64,000 nucleotides of DNA from Rosellinia necatrix (lineage: Eukaryota; Ascomycota; Sordariomycetes; Xylariales; Xylariaceae), in the NCBI GenBank assembly GCA_021209875.1, contig JAGYVD010000004.1, forward strand, positions 4,501,001-4,565,000. The letters run 5' to 3'. This document shows, piece by piece, positions 9,616 through 21,356 of the stretch (the first letter of the stretch is position 1; each line of letters begins with the position of its first letter). The position numbers and the translations under genes are program-made. The notes beneath the pieces are model-generated. The model was not told the DNA's origin and did no database searches. It saw nothing but the letters and a program-made list of their open reading frames with translations.

Positions 9616-11534
9616 TTATCCTGTCGTCATCTTTCCGCTCACAATGCGGTCGGCGTCCTGTAGTGGCAACACAATGTGACTGTAAATGGCTTGACGGAAG
9701 GTATCGTCATCCAAAGATAACTTCCTGGCGTTGAGATCGCATTTGATACAGTGCTTCACAACCCCCATAAACTCCGGAGAGCTGACGAACTTGATTCTTT
9801 CCAGCAAGCTTTTGATCCGATCGAAGCCCTTAGCGGTCCGATAGTCAAATATCTCCTCTATCCGAACGCCGCTCAGGTCAACGTCCTCGTCGTCCCAGAA
9901 CTCGCATGCTGGCTTCCACAACATAACTTCCGCTAAGAAGATGCCTAGGTATAATAGTGTTGGTATCCCTGCCTCTTCGCTTGGGGGGCTATGGCTTGGC
10001 GCCATTGTTGAGCCCCTTGTGTCGTGAAGTGACTTTTTTGCGAAGTAAATTTCATCAAAATTCACCTCTCCATGGCGCGAGATTAGAAACACGTCCTTTG
10101 TAGTAAGTGCAGCGGGCATCCATAGAGTGTTGTGCAAAGATAAAACACCTGAAGCAGCTATTGCGGCGATATGATACTTTCGAAGGAGTGAAGGCCGATG
10201 CCCCTGGGTGAAAACATCTCTGAGGTGGATTGTGGCGCCCTCGTCTTTCTCAGTCGAAGATTCGAAGGGAAACATCTCAAACCTCTGTTGCGCCTGAGCT
10301 GTCATGTCAAGCAGGTAGCCGTAAGACCCCTTGTATTTGCCATCTGATCGCTTGCCGCTTAATGTGTGACAAATGTCTTTCACGTGTACCGGTTGCCGAG
10401 TTTCTGGTGGAAGCGACGAAATGCGATCCGTCGTCGATCCAACCATACTTAGCGGCGAGGGGGTTGGCACAAGGGCTGTGCTTGTATCGCCATCCAAGAA
10501 TTTTACGCGAGCGAATTTGGGCCTTTTTACGGGTACGCCGGTAACCGCGGGAAGTGCTGTTGTTGTGCATGTCTTCGTTGGGGTTTCCGCTAATCGGAGA
10601 ACAAGCTCATCCCATACCCAGCTGCTGAGTTCCTTTCTTTTGGCGCCCTGCGACTTATTTTCCAAGATGAGATGGAAATCCAGTCGTTTAAGCAGCACCT
10701 CTTCGTCCTTCATCCACCCTATGGCTCTTGCTTTAGGTAGACCGAAGCCTACGCCATGGGAGTGAGCGCAGGTACAAGACAGGCTATATCTCAAAGCATT
10801 GTAAATGCTCCTCGATACTGCTTGTAACAAATTGAACAGTTTGTCTTGTGAATAAACAATCCGGTGGGGTTCATTTTGCAAGTTGCCGGCCATCATCATG
10901 TGAAGTTTCATATTGATGTCGGCCAGTCTTTTTATGGATTCCTGGTGAGTAGAAGCTTGCAGAGCAATCGCGATCACGCCGCGTTTACTAATCGACTGGT
11001 TGCCGGTTTTAGTCTATGTTAACGTTGTTAGTGCTATAATTAATACCACCCTTCAACCTCTTCTGTTGGATGAAACTTGACACGCCGCTGCGTGTCTGCT
11101 TGGTGCCGACGGCTGTGGGAGGTTCTGGATTTTAGCGTAGGACTGACCTCAAAATTGTGTCCAAGACCTAGCTTCAACCTCATGTCTTTGACTGCTTCCT
11201 CCATGGAACGCACCAGCGCCATGAATTCCTTCAGCGTATGGCCAAGCCTTCTCTCCACACGAGCTTCAATTTCGGGGTCCCGCCATAATGGACCGAAAGG
11301 TATCTCGAGCAAAGGTGTCATGTCCTTGGGGTGCACGATCCCTCCCAACAGGGTTTCGCAGGTGTTCCTTAATATGGCCTCTTCAGTGCTGAGCGCTGCC
11401 GAGAGGTTACTCATCACCTTTGCATAATGCCGGATCCGTTGTATCGTGCCAATCCCATCCTTATAGTTCTCAAGCGCGGAGACTAGGAGGGGAATAGAGC
11501 CGAGGACAACACCGATAACCTCCAAGCCTGACAT
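9616..11534 (-). CDS. DUF7580-family fungal protein with HeLo-like N-terminus
   Basis: Exon 1 starts at ATG 11534: MSGLEVIGVVLGSIPLLVSA, a hydrophobic first helix followed by ALENYKDG, typical of the N-terminal module of DUF7580 proteins. The final exon (11013-9616, 465 codons) carries the DUF7580 pseudokinase-like core: KYHIAAIAASGVLSLHN.LW, TKDVFLISRHGEVNFDE, TLLYLGIFLAEVMLWKP and a C-terminal helical half with SPEFMGVVKHCIKCDLNAR. The last intron ends at 11014 (CACTAAC branch, CATAG acceptor). Its donor is uncertain: a GTCAGT near 11150 with a CAAGCAG acceptor and a second short intron, or a donor close to 11055, all keep frame. Members of this family are linked to fungal NLR/prion-inhibition-like immunity by domain association; biochemical function is unknown. 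It is divergent from a C2H2 gene of the same immune-like repertoire. Confidence 0.85.
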
Positions 11535-12052
11535 CCCTACGGCTTCAACTTGAAAGGCGTTTGCAGGCGGCGCAGAGAAAAAGGAAAAAAGAAAAGAAAA
11601 ATGGTAAAGATATTTTTTTTTAAAAAAAAAAAAATTTAAAATAAGAAGAATGATGCAATAATAAAGCTCTTGACTGCAACGCTATTCGTTAAACACGAAA
11701 TGGCATAATGAATGAAAGGTTTACTAGGAGGAGGGACTCTGAGGCTGACATCCCACTGACGGCAGAGCAAGCTGTAGGCAGTGGAAACGAATCATGCGGT
11801 GCAACTCAACCCCTCCCTTACAAGTGATGATGCAGCGTGCTGAGGGGCGAGCCTGCTTCTTATAGGCCGCTTGCGAGTAACAGATAGGCCTTGCCGAGCC
11901 CATCCATCTGGAAGCCTCCTGAGTGCCTCATTCAAGGCCAGAAACAAACTCGGATGGGCTATGGAGGGCCTCTGCGGAAAGTCTCCGTGAAAAAACCTCT
12001 GCCTAGCTTAGCTCTCGAGCCAGTTGATTGACTCGTTGCGTTGGATACGGAA
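11535..12052. promoter_or_regulatory. Bidirectional promoter region, DUF7580 / C2H2 pair
   Basis: A 518-bp spacer between two divergent start codons. It contains an A/T-homopolymer tract at about 11577-11645 (A-rich, then T9, then A13), a common nucleosome-depleting element in fungal promoters. Both genes may share it; co-regulation is inference. Confidence 0.55.
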
Positions 12053-14015
12053 ATGGCCTCCAATACGGCGCCGAGGTTGATCGCGGACCACGTCGCGCAG
12101 AGCCTGGCTGCATTTGCATCGATTGACGCGGTTGACGTCCGAGCAGAGTTTGGAGACTCTCAACCTATCTGCGTGCAAACGGTAAGCGACCAGCTTTCGA
12201 GGTTCAAGCTATGGGCTGGCAATATAGGGGCGCATCGGGTTGGACGGAGTTCCTTAGATCATCGTCTCCGGGACTCATCCCACCTCCACACACAGGTAAC
12301 GAGGCTTCTTGATGATTTAATCGCCTCGTTGGACCAAGGTTTGATCTCAATCCCTGAGGGGGGTACGCCGGTTCCTAACGGGATCTAGTGCGTTCAATCC
12401 TATCCGGAGAAACACTTCCGTGGGACCAGGACCCCGGAGAAGCAGACGAGCTTGGCGACGAGCTTGAGGATCTTCTCCTGCTGGACGAAAACTTCGAATT
12501 CGACACTGAATTGAGTCAGTTGACGAAAGGAATTGCCGACACCATTGGTAATTTGCTACGACTTTCAATATCGCTTCGCAACCCTGCGCCGCACGATCAC
12601 TTTATGTCAACTGAATACGCAAAGGCCGGCTACTTTGAAGAACATGACAAGGCTCATGTGAATGCTAAGTTTCCGAGAATCAGTCAAACTCTGGCCATAA
12701 GGTTGGGTGAAGCGTTATCCCGCAAGAGACAATATTTTAGCTACCGGGAAGCACATCACGAGAAGTTAGGTCATGGCCTATTCAATTCTGGACGTTCTGA
12801 GGCCGGTGCACAGAGCACCGTTGCGTCGTCCATTCCTCGGGCGATGAGAGACCCTGGGGCCGGACCAAGAGCGCTCGATGAGGATGAGCGTTCCGACACG
12901 GCTTTCTCTCAAACCTCATTCGCTACCACCGCTCCAGATTCTGAGCACTTGAGAATACCGCCGTTATCGAAAAAGGCCTATGATGGCCCATTTGAGTGCC
13001 CATTTTGCTTCATGTTGATATCCGTAAGTGATACACAGCAGTGGAAGTAAGTACAGCATGCTAGATCGGCTTACGTTATTGGTCAGACGCTGATCCCAGC
13101 AGGAAGCACGTTCTTGGCGACTTGCGACCATACATTTGTCTGGCAGAGGACTGTCCAACGGCTAGCAGAGAATATGGTCGCCGCCACGAGTGGATGAACC
13201 ACGTCCTCCAGGAGCATTGGAAGAGTTGGACATGTCCATATCAGTGTGGATTGAATCACACTACAGAGACGAACTTGCGTCAACACGTTACCAAGATTCA
13301 TGGATATACAACAGAGATGGAGCTCGATGTGATCATCGGAAGATGTGGTCGAACTCAATCACCGTCTTCATCTTCACCTGTCCAGTGTCCCTTATGCCAA
13401 GATACTTTGGAATCTGTTCAACAATACCAGCGGCACGTAGGCCGCCATCAGGTCGACTTGTCCCCTTTTGCCCTTCCAAAATCCGGAGAAGACGACGGGG
13501 AATCTGATGAACAAAATGAAAACCAGGGGACTATATCTACACGCAGTCGCAGCTATTCTGAAGCATTGGATGATGATATACCCCTAAATGCATTAGACGG
13601 GCCGGCGGGAACCATACAAGAAACTCTGGATGAAGACCCCAAGGCAAAGATGGATCCCGAGCCATATGCGACACCCGACCTCCCAGAGGAAATTGGCGTA
13701 GCCGAATACAATACTATCCCAGCGCCAGAGCTGATGCCCTTGAACATAGAACAAGAAATAATGCATGATGCATCACTTTATAAATCTCACTCACGCCATC
13801 CGAATAGCAATGCTTCATCAACAGCATCTCATAATAGCGACAGAGGCGATACGGTGAATAGGGAACACCTCGGGGATGAAAGCAAGGCTAATGTTGTGGG
13901 TCATATTGCTGCCTTCGGACGACAACTCAGATCCGAGATCAATGAGTTGTTGGGCGTCCTGGAGGAAGCAAAGAAGAGTCTCAGCGAGAAGACGCAGGAG
14001 GAGAGTCTAATGTAA
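12053..14015 (+). CDS. acuF-type C2H2 zinc-finger protein
   Basis: Three exons: ATG 12053, intron 12339-12388 (CTAAC branch, CTAG acceptor), intron 13047-13102 (GTAAGT..GCAG). The N-terminal helical domain carries the hallmark WAGNIGAHRVGRSSLDHRL, known to me from fungal proteins that combine with C2H2 fingers, ankyrin repeats or NLR modules. It is followed by an acidic stretch (DELGDELEDLLLLDE), a Ser/Thr/Asp linker, a CPFC pair, and degenerate C2H2 fingers ending in the conserved QYQRHVGRHQVDLSPFALP. The C-terminal third is acidic and disordered with a final coiled-coil-like helix (RSEINELLGVLEEAKKSLSE). The stop at 14013 lies inside ATGTAAGT, a perfect donor, so one more small 3' exon is possible. 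Often annotated as oxidoreductase acuF-like; a DNA-binding or immune-adaptor role is inference. Confidence 0.85.
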
Positions 14016-15325
14016 GTAGGGGATTGGGGGTGAATCACGAGTAAATCGAACCTTCCTGGCACCCATGCTCTTCGCGGGAGGAAACGACATCTTCACTTTA
14101 GGACGTTTCCGTATGGGGGACGTCTCGCCGTCCTAAAAGAAGTACGTCGAGTTACATATATTTGTCTTATTATACTTAGCGTCATAGCTCAACCCCCTCA
14201 TATCAAGGTACTGATATTACATAGGGAGCTAAAATTCTCGTTTCAAAGATATTAGAGTCGCAAAGAATGGATGAGTTGAAGAAACAGGAGCGGTGAAGAT
14301 GAGCCAGCCGACCTCGTACCAACAGCTGACTGGTTTCAACTGGATGACGACGATATATCTGTAAGAGGTATGAAACAGAGAATCGTTTGCGACCTCCTTG
14401 GCACTAAAATTGCCCGGCGGTACTTGTGTTCCTGGAGATGCGTATGAGACGATCGAGGAGGAGACGAAACATAATGAAAAAGAACCTTGTGGGCCGCACT
14501 TCCCGCCAATTCTACGCGCCTGTTTACACGCGCATGTCTGGCAACTCTCATTGCTCCAGCCGTTGCGCGTTCACGACATGGGTATGCAGTAAGTCAGTAT
14601 GTTGTGATTAAGCGATGGGCCCTCGAGCCCGAATAAGACATACTCCGGCGGAGCACTCAGGCGACCCACGAGTGGCATCTCAACGAGTGAGAGTAATAAT
14701 GGAGGCGACGGGAAAGGATTCGAGAAAGCTATCCTAAGCCCTAATCCGAGCGCTCTGATGCTTATGAATACGACCTTGGGTTTGATTATGTATCACGTAT
14801 TACAGCTTCTTAAAGTGGCGTGCTCCGAAATGCGGAAAATAGCCAGAAGGGACGCATTAGATATACTAGCTACATCTAGGATCAGATACGATATCCCTCC
14901 CACTTGTTTCTTTGTTTTTTTTTTTCTTTTTCTTTCCATCGTGTCAGCAGTGCCTATGCCAAAATGAGGCGACAGTAGGTTAATAGCTAAGGTAGGCGGG
15001 GACAATGCCTCCAAGCCGTTGCTTGGGTCGGGGCAGGCGACCACCTTACCGTCGTTCTCTTTACTTTTAGCATGTGAACAGTGCTGGGCCTATTCGGATA
15101 GTTAATTTATACTGTAGATCTCTATATGGGTGGTGAGTTGCACCTACCTGGGATTTTATACGGGTTGCTGCCGCTTGGAGGCTTGTTGCTATGAGGAGTC
15201 ATGTGTTAGAAAAATTCCGCTCATAATCAGTACCTGCGTCGCTGTCCGCAATATGCCGACAGGGGGGGGATAAGGGAGAACTCCATAGCTGAGATGGTGA
15301 CGGAGGTTTCGGCGGTGCGTGCGTA
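14016..15325. other. Intergenic, nothing recognised
   Basis: Between the C2H2 gene and the 3' end of the AA9 gene. Several 60-85-codon ORFs occur but show no motif, splice partners or codon bias. A T-rich pyrimidine tract lies at 14906-14938. Confidence 0.5.
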
Positions 15326-16494
15326 CTATATATCAATCAAGAGACCTGGGTCGTTGGACTATTATCATGCGTCAGTCACCTTGTCCTTCTTATATTGAAA
15401 AGCTAAGCCCAACTCCCGGGGCATACCTTATAGATGCCGGGGATGCTGGAGGTGGGGGGCGTCTTCGTCGCTTTGCCCCCGGTAATGTTGATTTGGGCGC
15501 ATTCCATCTTGACGCGTATTAGTTAGTCCTGATGGTTTGTATGTCCCGCGATCGCGAGAGGGGCCGGGGGGCCTCACATAGAGCTGGGCTCCGTTGGTAG
15601 ATCGGGCTCCGTGCAGGGCGACCATCTCGGCGCGCAGCAGGTATTGCCCATCCGCGATGCACTCGGGGATGCGGATTTGCTGGTTCCCGCCGCTGTTGAT
15701 TACCGTATCGGTGCCCCAGACGCCATTGCTGAAGCCGGCTTCTTGGATCTTGAACCTGTTCAGTAGTGAGTCAGTTATTATTGCCTTCCCTTGATTCCCG
15801 TCTGTCTGAACTATGACTACATAAACTCGGTAAAGAGGCTTTTACTTACCAGCCATTGCCGACGCCACTGTCTTTCGTGGCATCAGTTACCTTTTTAAGA
15901 TATGCCATGACCGGGCCCTGAAAGAACAAGAAGTTAATATCCGACCGAGAATCCATACGAAACAGCGGGGGTTTCTCATGGCATACCTTGTGGCCAGGGT
16001 CCATCACGTCATTTGCTCCGGCTACGAAAATGTCAACACCGGTTACCTGTTGATAAGGAGCCCATCGTATATGAATGCTTACACTGGAGAGTGTGCCGCC
16101 ATATCGCGCTGATGGTACTGCCTGCCTTGACGTCGATGATCTTACTCGAAGGCGTCGTTGGGTTAGGGGGTCCGTTGCAAGCCATATTGGCCGAGTTCAC
16201 GTCCGTTTGGGGCTTTGTTCAACTTAGTACGATAAAAAGTCGAGTGAAATTCTCGCATGTGGCAAGCAAGAGCTCCTGGTTCAGGCGGCAACTTACCCCG
16301 TCGTATGATGGCGTACGAATGCCGTAGGACACAGCTTTCATTGCACCGAGTCAGCTTCCTAGCGAACTAACGTATATGAGGTCGATTTCATGCGTACCGT
16401 ATGTTTGCTGATCGGTCTTGAGCTGACAGAAAATTGTATGCGCAGAGGCTGCTGCCGCAAAGAGCACAGCTGAGATGATTGCCGAGGAACGCAT
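15326..16494 (-). CDS. AA9 lytic polysaccharide monooxygenase (219 aa)
   Basis: A copper-dependent secreted enzyme that oxidatively cleaves cellulose or related glucans. Eight exons join in frame: 16494-16398, 16334-16297, 16212-16083, 16021-15987, 15917-15850, 15755-15578, 15507-15427, 15358-15326, all with GT..AG introns. The signal peptide [18 protein letters not shown] is followed directly by His19 (HTIF), the N-terminal copper-brace His. The second copper ligand is His99 in [10 protein letters not shown]; the active-site set continues with His171 (VALHGA), Gln180 and axial Tyr182 (GAQLY). Other family hallmarks are [26 protein letters not shown] and [11 protein letters not shown]. There is no CBM1 or linker. 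The loop between His19 and RTPSYDG is short and the C-terminus stops right after [10 protein letters not shown], so the protein is slightly smaller than typical AA9. The fragmentary ORFs alone hide this gene; reconstruction rests on splice sites. Confidence 0.94.
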
Positions 16495-17148
16495 GTTGAA
16501 GGATTATAGAGCTGTCTGGGGAGTTGAGGCAAACAGTGCCAAACTTGTGCATTTCTAGAACACGAATCCCCAGTAGAGTCAAGTGGGATATCGCTCCTTT
16601 TCATAGCCACTTTACTCGGGACTTTACCATGGACGTAGTTGCTACACCATACAGTGATGACATATACATCGGACCCAGAGACCAGTCACAACCAGGGGCT
16701 TTATTGAAATGTGGTGAGCTTGGTGCCAAGGCGGCATGAATGAGCCCGCCGTATACATAGAAGTGCTATGAGCCCCATGGCCATCATTGCCGAGCGACCG
16801 GGTAAAGTTCTGGGTGATGATAGGCCGCGACTGATTCGTGGAGCCCTCATCGCCACGGCCCCTATCATAGCTACCGGCTAACAATGTCGCGAGTATGGTC
16901 CTAACAGTTTTACAAAAGCCGATAGTACGGGACACCGAATACCAGAGCAGCAACTCGCACCGCTGACTATCACTCAGAGTTCATTCATAAGGGCGTAGGA
17001 GTCTGACGGTCCAATGCCTCCTCACTGGGACTCTAACCTCTGGGGGAAACGTGACGATCATTTGCGTCCATCAAGCAGTTCAGAAATCACGCTCGAACTT
17101 CGTGACATGCTTACAGCAAAGTAGATAAAATAGGGCGCTGGCAGGTGT
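16495..17148. other. AA9 upstream / 2OG-oxygenase downstream spacer
   Basis: No gene seen. It should contain the AA9 promoter (reading leftward) and the 3' end of the dioxygenase transcript. I found no convincing TATA box. Confidence 0.5.
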
Positions 17149-17441
17149 CTATGACCCGTCTCCCTGATACTGATACCTGCTGATCACGGCGCCGTACTGA
17201 TCGAACCTCACCGGCTCGTATTTGGCGGGGCTGGTCTCAGCGACGAACTCGGGCAGAGTCGAAACGGTGTGCGAGAAGCCAGGGCATACGAAGAACGGGA
17301 TGGAATGACGAGGCGGGATGCCGAGGGGGTCTACTATGCTGGGGTCTGGGACGGATACTCTATGGAGCGCGGATGTGAAGTAATCTGAGGAGACAAGGCG
17401 AATTAGCGCAGCTCGATAAAAGATCCTGTGAATAGTAATAA

Positions 17442-17473
<32 letters not shown>

Positions 17474-18468
17474 TACATACCGTTCGAAAAACGCTGCAGC
17501 ATGTCGCCCACGTTGAGGACGAATGCGCCTTGCTGGGGCGGGGCTTTCAGGAAGGCTTGCGTGATGGGATCTCTCAGCTCGAGACCGCCCCCCTTGTCCT
17601 GAAAGAGCATGGTAAATGTACTACACGCGGCAGCCGGTAAGGTTCGTGTATGGGATATCACCAAACGTTGTCGCTGGCTACTCACCCCCAGTCATGATGT
17701 GCAGGCAATCTTGCCAGCATCTCATTCTCTAGTTTCTCTTTCGTGATGGCCGGATAGTGAAGCAGGCGGAGCTGACACGAATGGACAGACATCAGCTTCG
17801 TGAGCTCGGCGAGCGCAGCGCCATCGAGGCCCAGGCCGACCCCGATCGCGTGCAGTACCATCTCGCCAACTCTGCAAAGCTTCTCGTAGAGTGCCGTCAT
17901 GGCGGGTCGAAAGCCCGGGAGGATGTCTGGAGGGAGCCATATGTTCTGCTGAACGGGGTCCAGCTCGCTCCCGATCTCATAGCTCTCCTTAGTTCGATTG
18001 TCAGTCCCCTCTCCACCAACCACCAACCGGCCGAGAGCAGCAAAAAAGGTAGTCTACGCACGCGACACGGAAACTCACCTTGAAGTCGGAAATCTTGCGC
18101 AGGCTCTGGCCAACGTCGACCCCATCAGCCCGCGCTTCGACGTCAGCCTGGGAATAGACTTTCTCTTTGCCTATGCCGGAGTACCCCCGATGAGGAATCG
18201 GGTCCGGCGGATGGGGCGCCTTCATCTTGTGGTGGTAGGGCAGGTCGAAGAGCGTCTTGGCCCAGCTCAGGGCCTCGTCGATCTCCCTTTGGCTGACCCC
18301 ATGGCCGATGACCTGGGCGAAGCCCAAGCCGTGAAGGGCCTCGACAAGGGCGCGGCCTGCCCTCGACTGACTCGATCCCGGCTGGAGCTGGGCCGGGCCC
18401 CCGAGGAATGGTGCCAGGTTGACGGTGGGAATGTCCCTTGCTTCTTGCGCGCGATACGAGGCGTCCAT
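17149..18468 (-). CDS. 2-oxoglutarate/Fe(II) dioxygenase, isopenicillin-N-synthase-like (355 aa)
   Basis: A soluble oxidase of the DIOX_N/2OG-FeII_Oxy type. Exons 18468-18079, 17987-17686, 17620-17481 and 17384-17149 join in frame through three GT..AG introns. The N-terminal DIOX_N part has IPTVNLAPFLGG, GFAQVIGHGVS and the RGYSGIGKEK segment. The catalytic jelly roll contains the Fe ligands HxD in PAHHDWGTFTMLFQD and the distal His in ALHRVSVPD, plus the 2-oxoglutarate-binding Arg..Ser pair in PRHSIPFF. GLELRD and APPQQGAFVLNVGDMLQRFSNG are standard family landmarks. Fungal members act in secondary metabolism, purine or thymine salvage and plant-hormone-like reactions; substrate cannot be inferred and no biosynthetic cluster surrounds it. 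Intron 3 holds a trinucleotide microsatellite. Confidence 0.93.
17434..17473. repeat. (AGT)n microsatellite inside dioxygenase intron 3
   Basis: About ten AGT units (ACT/TAC on the coding strand) sit between the donor at 17480 and the acceptor at 17385. Length variation would change intron size only. Confidence 0.9.
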
Positions 18469-19378
18469 GTTGTTTACGGCCGGGAACGTGTGCCCTTCTT
18501 CGCCTGCGCGCGGGCGGTGTCGATGAGTTGGCTTTTTTTCTGCACTTTGGGGCGCGGGCGATCAGCGAAGGGAAACTGCACAGTGATATAGAGGGCGCCG
18601 CCACCCCCGTCGTCATAGATGTGCATGTCATGTCGTTGGTGCTACGCGGCAGACCACTAGACGCTGATCGCCAAGACAAACCCCTCGTCTGCCCGTCCGC
18701 CGCCCGTCGTCCCACCGTCAATAACTAAGGCAAAGTATGGTAAGTAAGTAAGTAAGGGACGGGCAGCAGGACGAAGTTCGGCGGGTGAGACAGATGTCTA
18801 AACCCCCCTCCTTCCTCCCCCTCCTCCCCACTAACAAAAGCCGCCACCGCACCATGTATTGGGCCCTGGCCGCCTTAACGTGTGAGATTTTCCCATCATC
18901 CCGAGCCGTCATTTTTTGCTTTTCGTTTGTGCCACCCACCCATCTGTGAATCTATCTACACTACTTGTGTCGCCAGACTCCCTCCCAATCCTAGATCCCA
19001 GGTAAAACATAAAACATAATATAATAGATAGCCCACCTTCCATTTCCAATCATTCATGTCTCGTGTCTCGTGAAGTGATTCTTTGCAATGTTGTACACCG
19101 GCCGTGACGCTCGCTCCCGATCCGTGCGAAATGTGTACCAGCCACTCGCAATGTGCTGCCGACTTTTTCTTACTGAGTGAGTGAGTGAGTGAGTGAGTGA
19201 GTAAGTCCGCCCGTCTCTGTTCCACCTAGAACCTGGCCCTAGACATTTGTTCTGCATATTCCCTTCTGCTCTCGTATTTAGAAAGAGGAAGGACGGACGC
19301 CCCGTCCTTGTTCTCACCTATTCATTCTCCTCGTTTTGATCCTACTTCGTTATTATACCTAGCCTGCGTAATAGTGTG
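18469..19378. other. Divergent spacer with TAAG and TGAG microsatellites
   Basis: The region lies between the dioxygenase start and the SAT4-type gene start, so it probably carries both promoters. It holds a short (TAAG)n near 18737-18753 and a (GAGT)n tract at about 19174-19204. No gene is seen. Confidence 0.55.
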
Positions 19379-20671
19379 ATGGGTAATTCAGGTCAGGGTA
19401 TCTCGTCGAGTGGATTTCTAGTAAGTCCAAGGCTAAAGAAAACGTCTCAGAATATCAAGATCGGGAAATCCCCAACGTTTTACTCTATCTTGGCTATTAT
19501 CTCAACTCTGTGAGCATCGCACGGCGGCTGACAGCGAGCTAGGGTGTGCTCTGGACACTGACGGGTCTGGCGACATTGCTGCTCATCGGCCGTTTATTAA
19601 TACGCAGCATTCTCGTGAAGACTTTCCACTTGGACGATCTCTTCGCCGCCATCGCATGGCTCCTGACGACGATAGCCATCAGCTTGGCGACGGTTATCAC
19701 CCCTCTCAACTATGAGTATGGCGCCATCATAGTCGGCGAGATTCCGCCGCCGCCCCCGGCCGAACTCGCGCAGATAACCATCACTCTGCGCAGGTGGAAT
19801 CTCCCTTCTCAGGTGTTTTTCTGGACTGCTCTATACTGCGTCAAGTTATCCTTCATGTTCCTCTACAGGGTCATTCTCAACTCTCACCGGGAATATCGCT
19901 ATGTGTGGTTGGCGGCGACCACGTACATCGTCCTGAGTTACGGCATTTCCCTCATAGGGGTCTTCGGGCAGTGCGGTGACGTCCGTAACCTGCTGAGATA
20001 CGGTAAGCTCCATGCCCGAGTTCTACCAACCTCGATGGTCGGGCCGCGGTGGTTAACGTTCACGCACAGAGGAATGCATGACGCCATATGTTAAAGCTCT
20101 CGACTACAAGTTCGTCTGGATCGATTTTTTCTTCAACGTTACTTCCGATTTCGCCGGTAGGTCTTTTGATACCAGAATGCCCGGCCATGCCCGGCCATGC
20201 CCATGCTCTGCTTGGGTAATCACTTACCTTGTTCATATAGTGGCGATCCTTCCCATACCCGGCATCTGGCGGCTCAACATGCATACCAAGCAGAAGTTGG
20301 CTCTCACCGGCATCTGCAGTCTCGCAATAGTAACGGTGGCATTCGAAACCGTGCGGACGGTGAAGCTGTACACGCAAAATTTCGCGCTCACCAATCTCTA
20401 CAGCTACCTGGAGCTGGTCATCGCCGTGCTCATCGGAATGCTGCCATCCTACCGGTTTTTGGTCTCTCCGGCCGACAAGGATCGGGAATACCGTCGACTG
20501 TTCTGGAGTCGGGTGACGTTGAGGGAGCACAGCTCGGATTCATCGGCCTATGAATTAGATAATGCAGGCCGCCAATGTGCTGGCCAATCCGAGCAGCCGA
20601 TGGATAGTCACAAGGCTGATCTGGAGACGGCGGCTCCGCTACCACCGCTGAGTCCGGTGTATGAAGGATAG
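19379..20671 (+). CDS. SAT4/rhodopsin-domain integral membrane protein (339 aa)
   Basis: A seven-helix fungal membrane protein of the SAT4-like ('rhodopsin domain-containing') family. Proposed exons 19379-19420, 19543-20002, 20070-20156 and 20241-20671 join in frame. Exon 1 (MGNSGQGISSSGFL, donor GTAAGT) is inferred because the main exon begins without an ATG. Helices are visible around VLWTLTGLATLLLIGRLLI, DDLFAAIAWLLTTIAISLA, ALYCVKLSFMFLYRVIL, WLAATTYIVLSYGISLIGVF, VAILPIPGIWRL, LALTGICSLAIVTVAFET and LYSYLELVIAVLIGMLPSYR. The HLDD motif after helix 1 and the EC.TP segment are family traits. The tail (from about residue 290) is polar and disordered. The third intron (84 nt) is in frame without a stop, so retention would yield a longer isoform. 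Family members include putative PTH11-type receptors; ligand unknown. Confidence 0.88.
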
Positions 20672-21356
20672 TTGGCGTGGGTCAGGGGGTCCGGCCTTGA
20701 CATGCGTCGGGCTCTTCAAGACTTCGCACATATATATATATATAATTATATAATATCAGAACAAACTATGATGACCTGTGGGACTTCATAGTTAGCGGGC
20801 CTTTCACACCTACAGTATCGCGAGACCAAACACCAAACACCTAACCCCCAACTGGAAGAGGAGTGAAGGTACGGGGCGATTATGCCCTTCGGCCCTCTAC
20901 GCGAGCACAGAAAAAAACCTGCTTGTCTCAACTAGAATTAGGTGGGTGGGCAGTTGGCATAGGCAGCCCGCTTAAATGTCCCCAGGGAAGCGCTTTCCAA
21001 GAATGCGCCCATTCCCGACCAACTAAAAACCGGGCACGACAGTGTCATTCGTGCATTCGACGGCCAAATGGTCCGGGCAACCACGTAGGGTGGATGGCAT
21101 GCACGCTCAACCCACTCCTGCCCTCCCCCGCCGACTTCTCCGGGGGTTATTGGTGTTTAGATAGCGTATAAGCGATACCACGGCATACGCAAGATACGCA
21201 AGGGGAGGGAGGGGGAAGGGGAGGCGCTAAAAACTCACCCGCTTCCCGAGCCCACCGCAGACGAAAGACGCGTCGGGACGACATCGACACTTTTGAAGTT
21301 CCCGTCCGCGCCTCTCACACACACACACACACACACACATACACACACACGAAACG
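20672..21356. other. Intergenic with AT and CA microsatellites
   Basis: Contains (AT)n near 20731-20754, a G/A-rich run at 21200-21225 and a (CA)n tract at about 21315-21350 ending just before the next start codon, i.e. in its 5' leader. No gene is seen. Confidence 0.6.
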
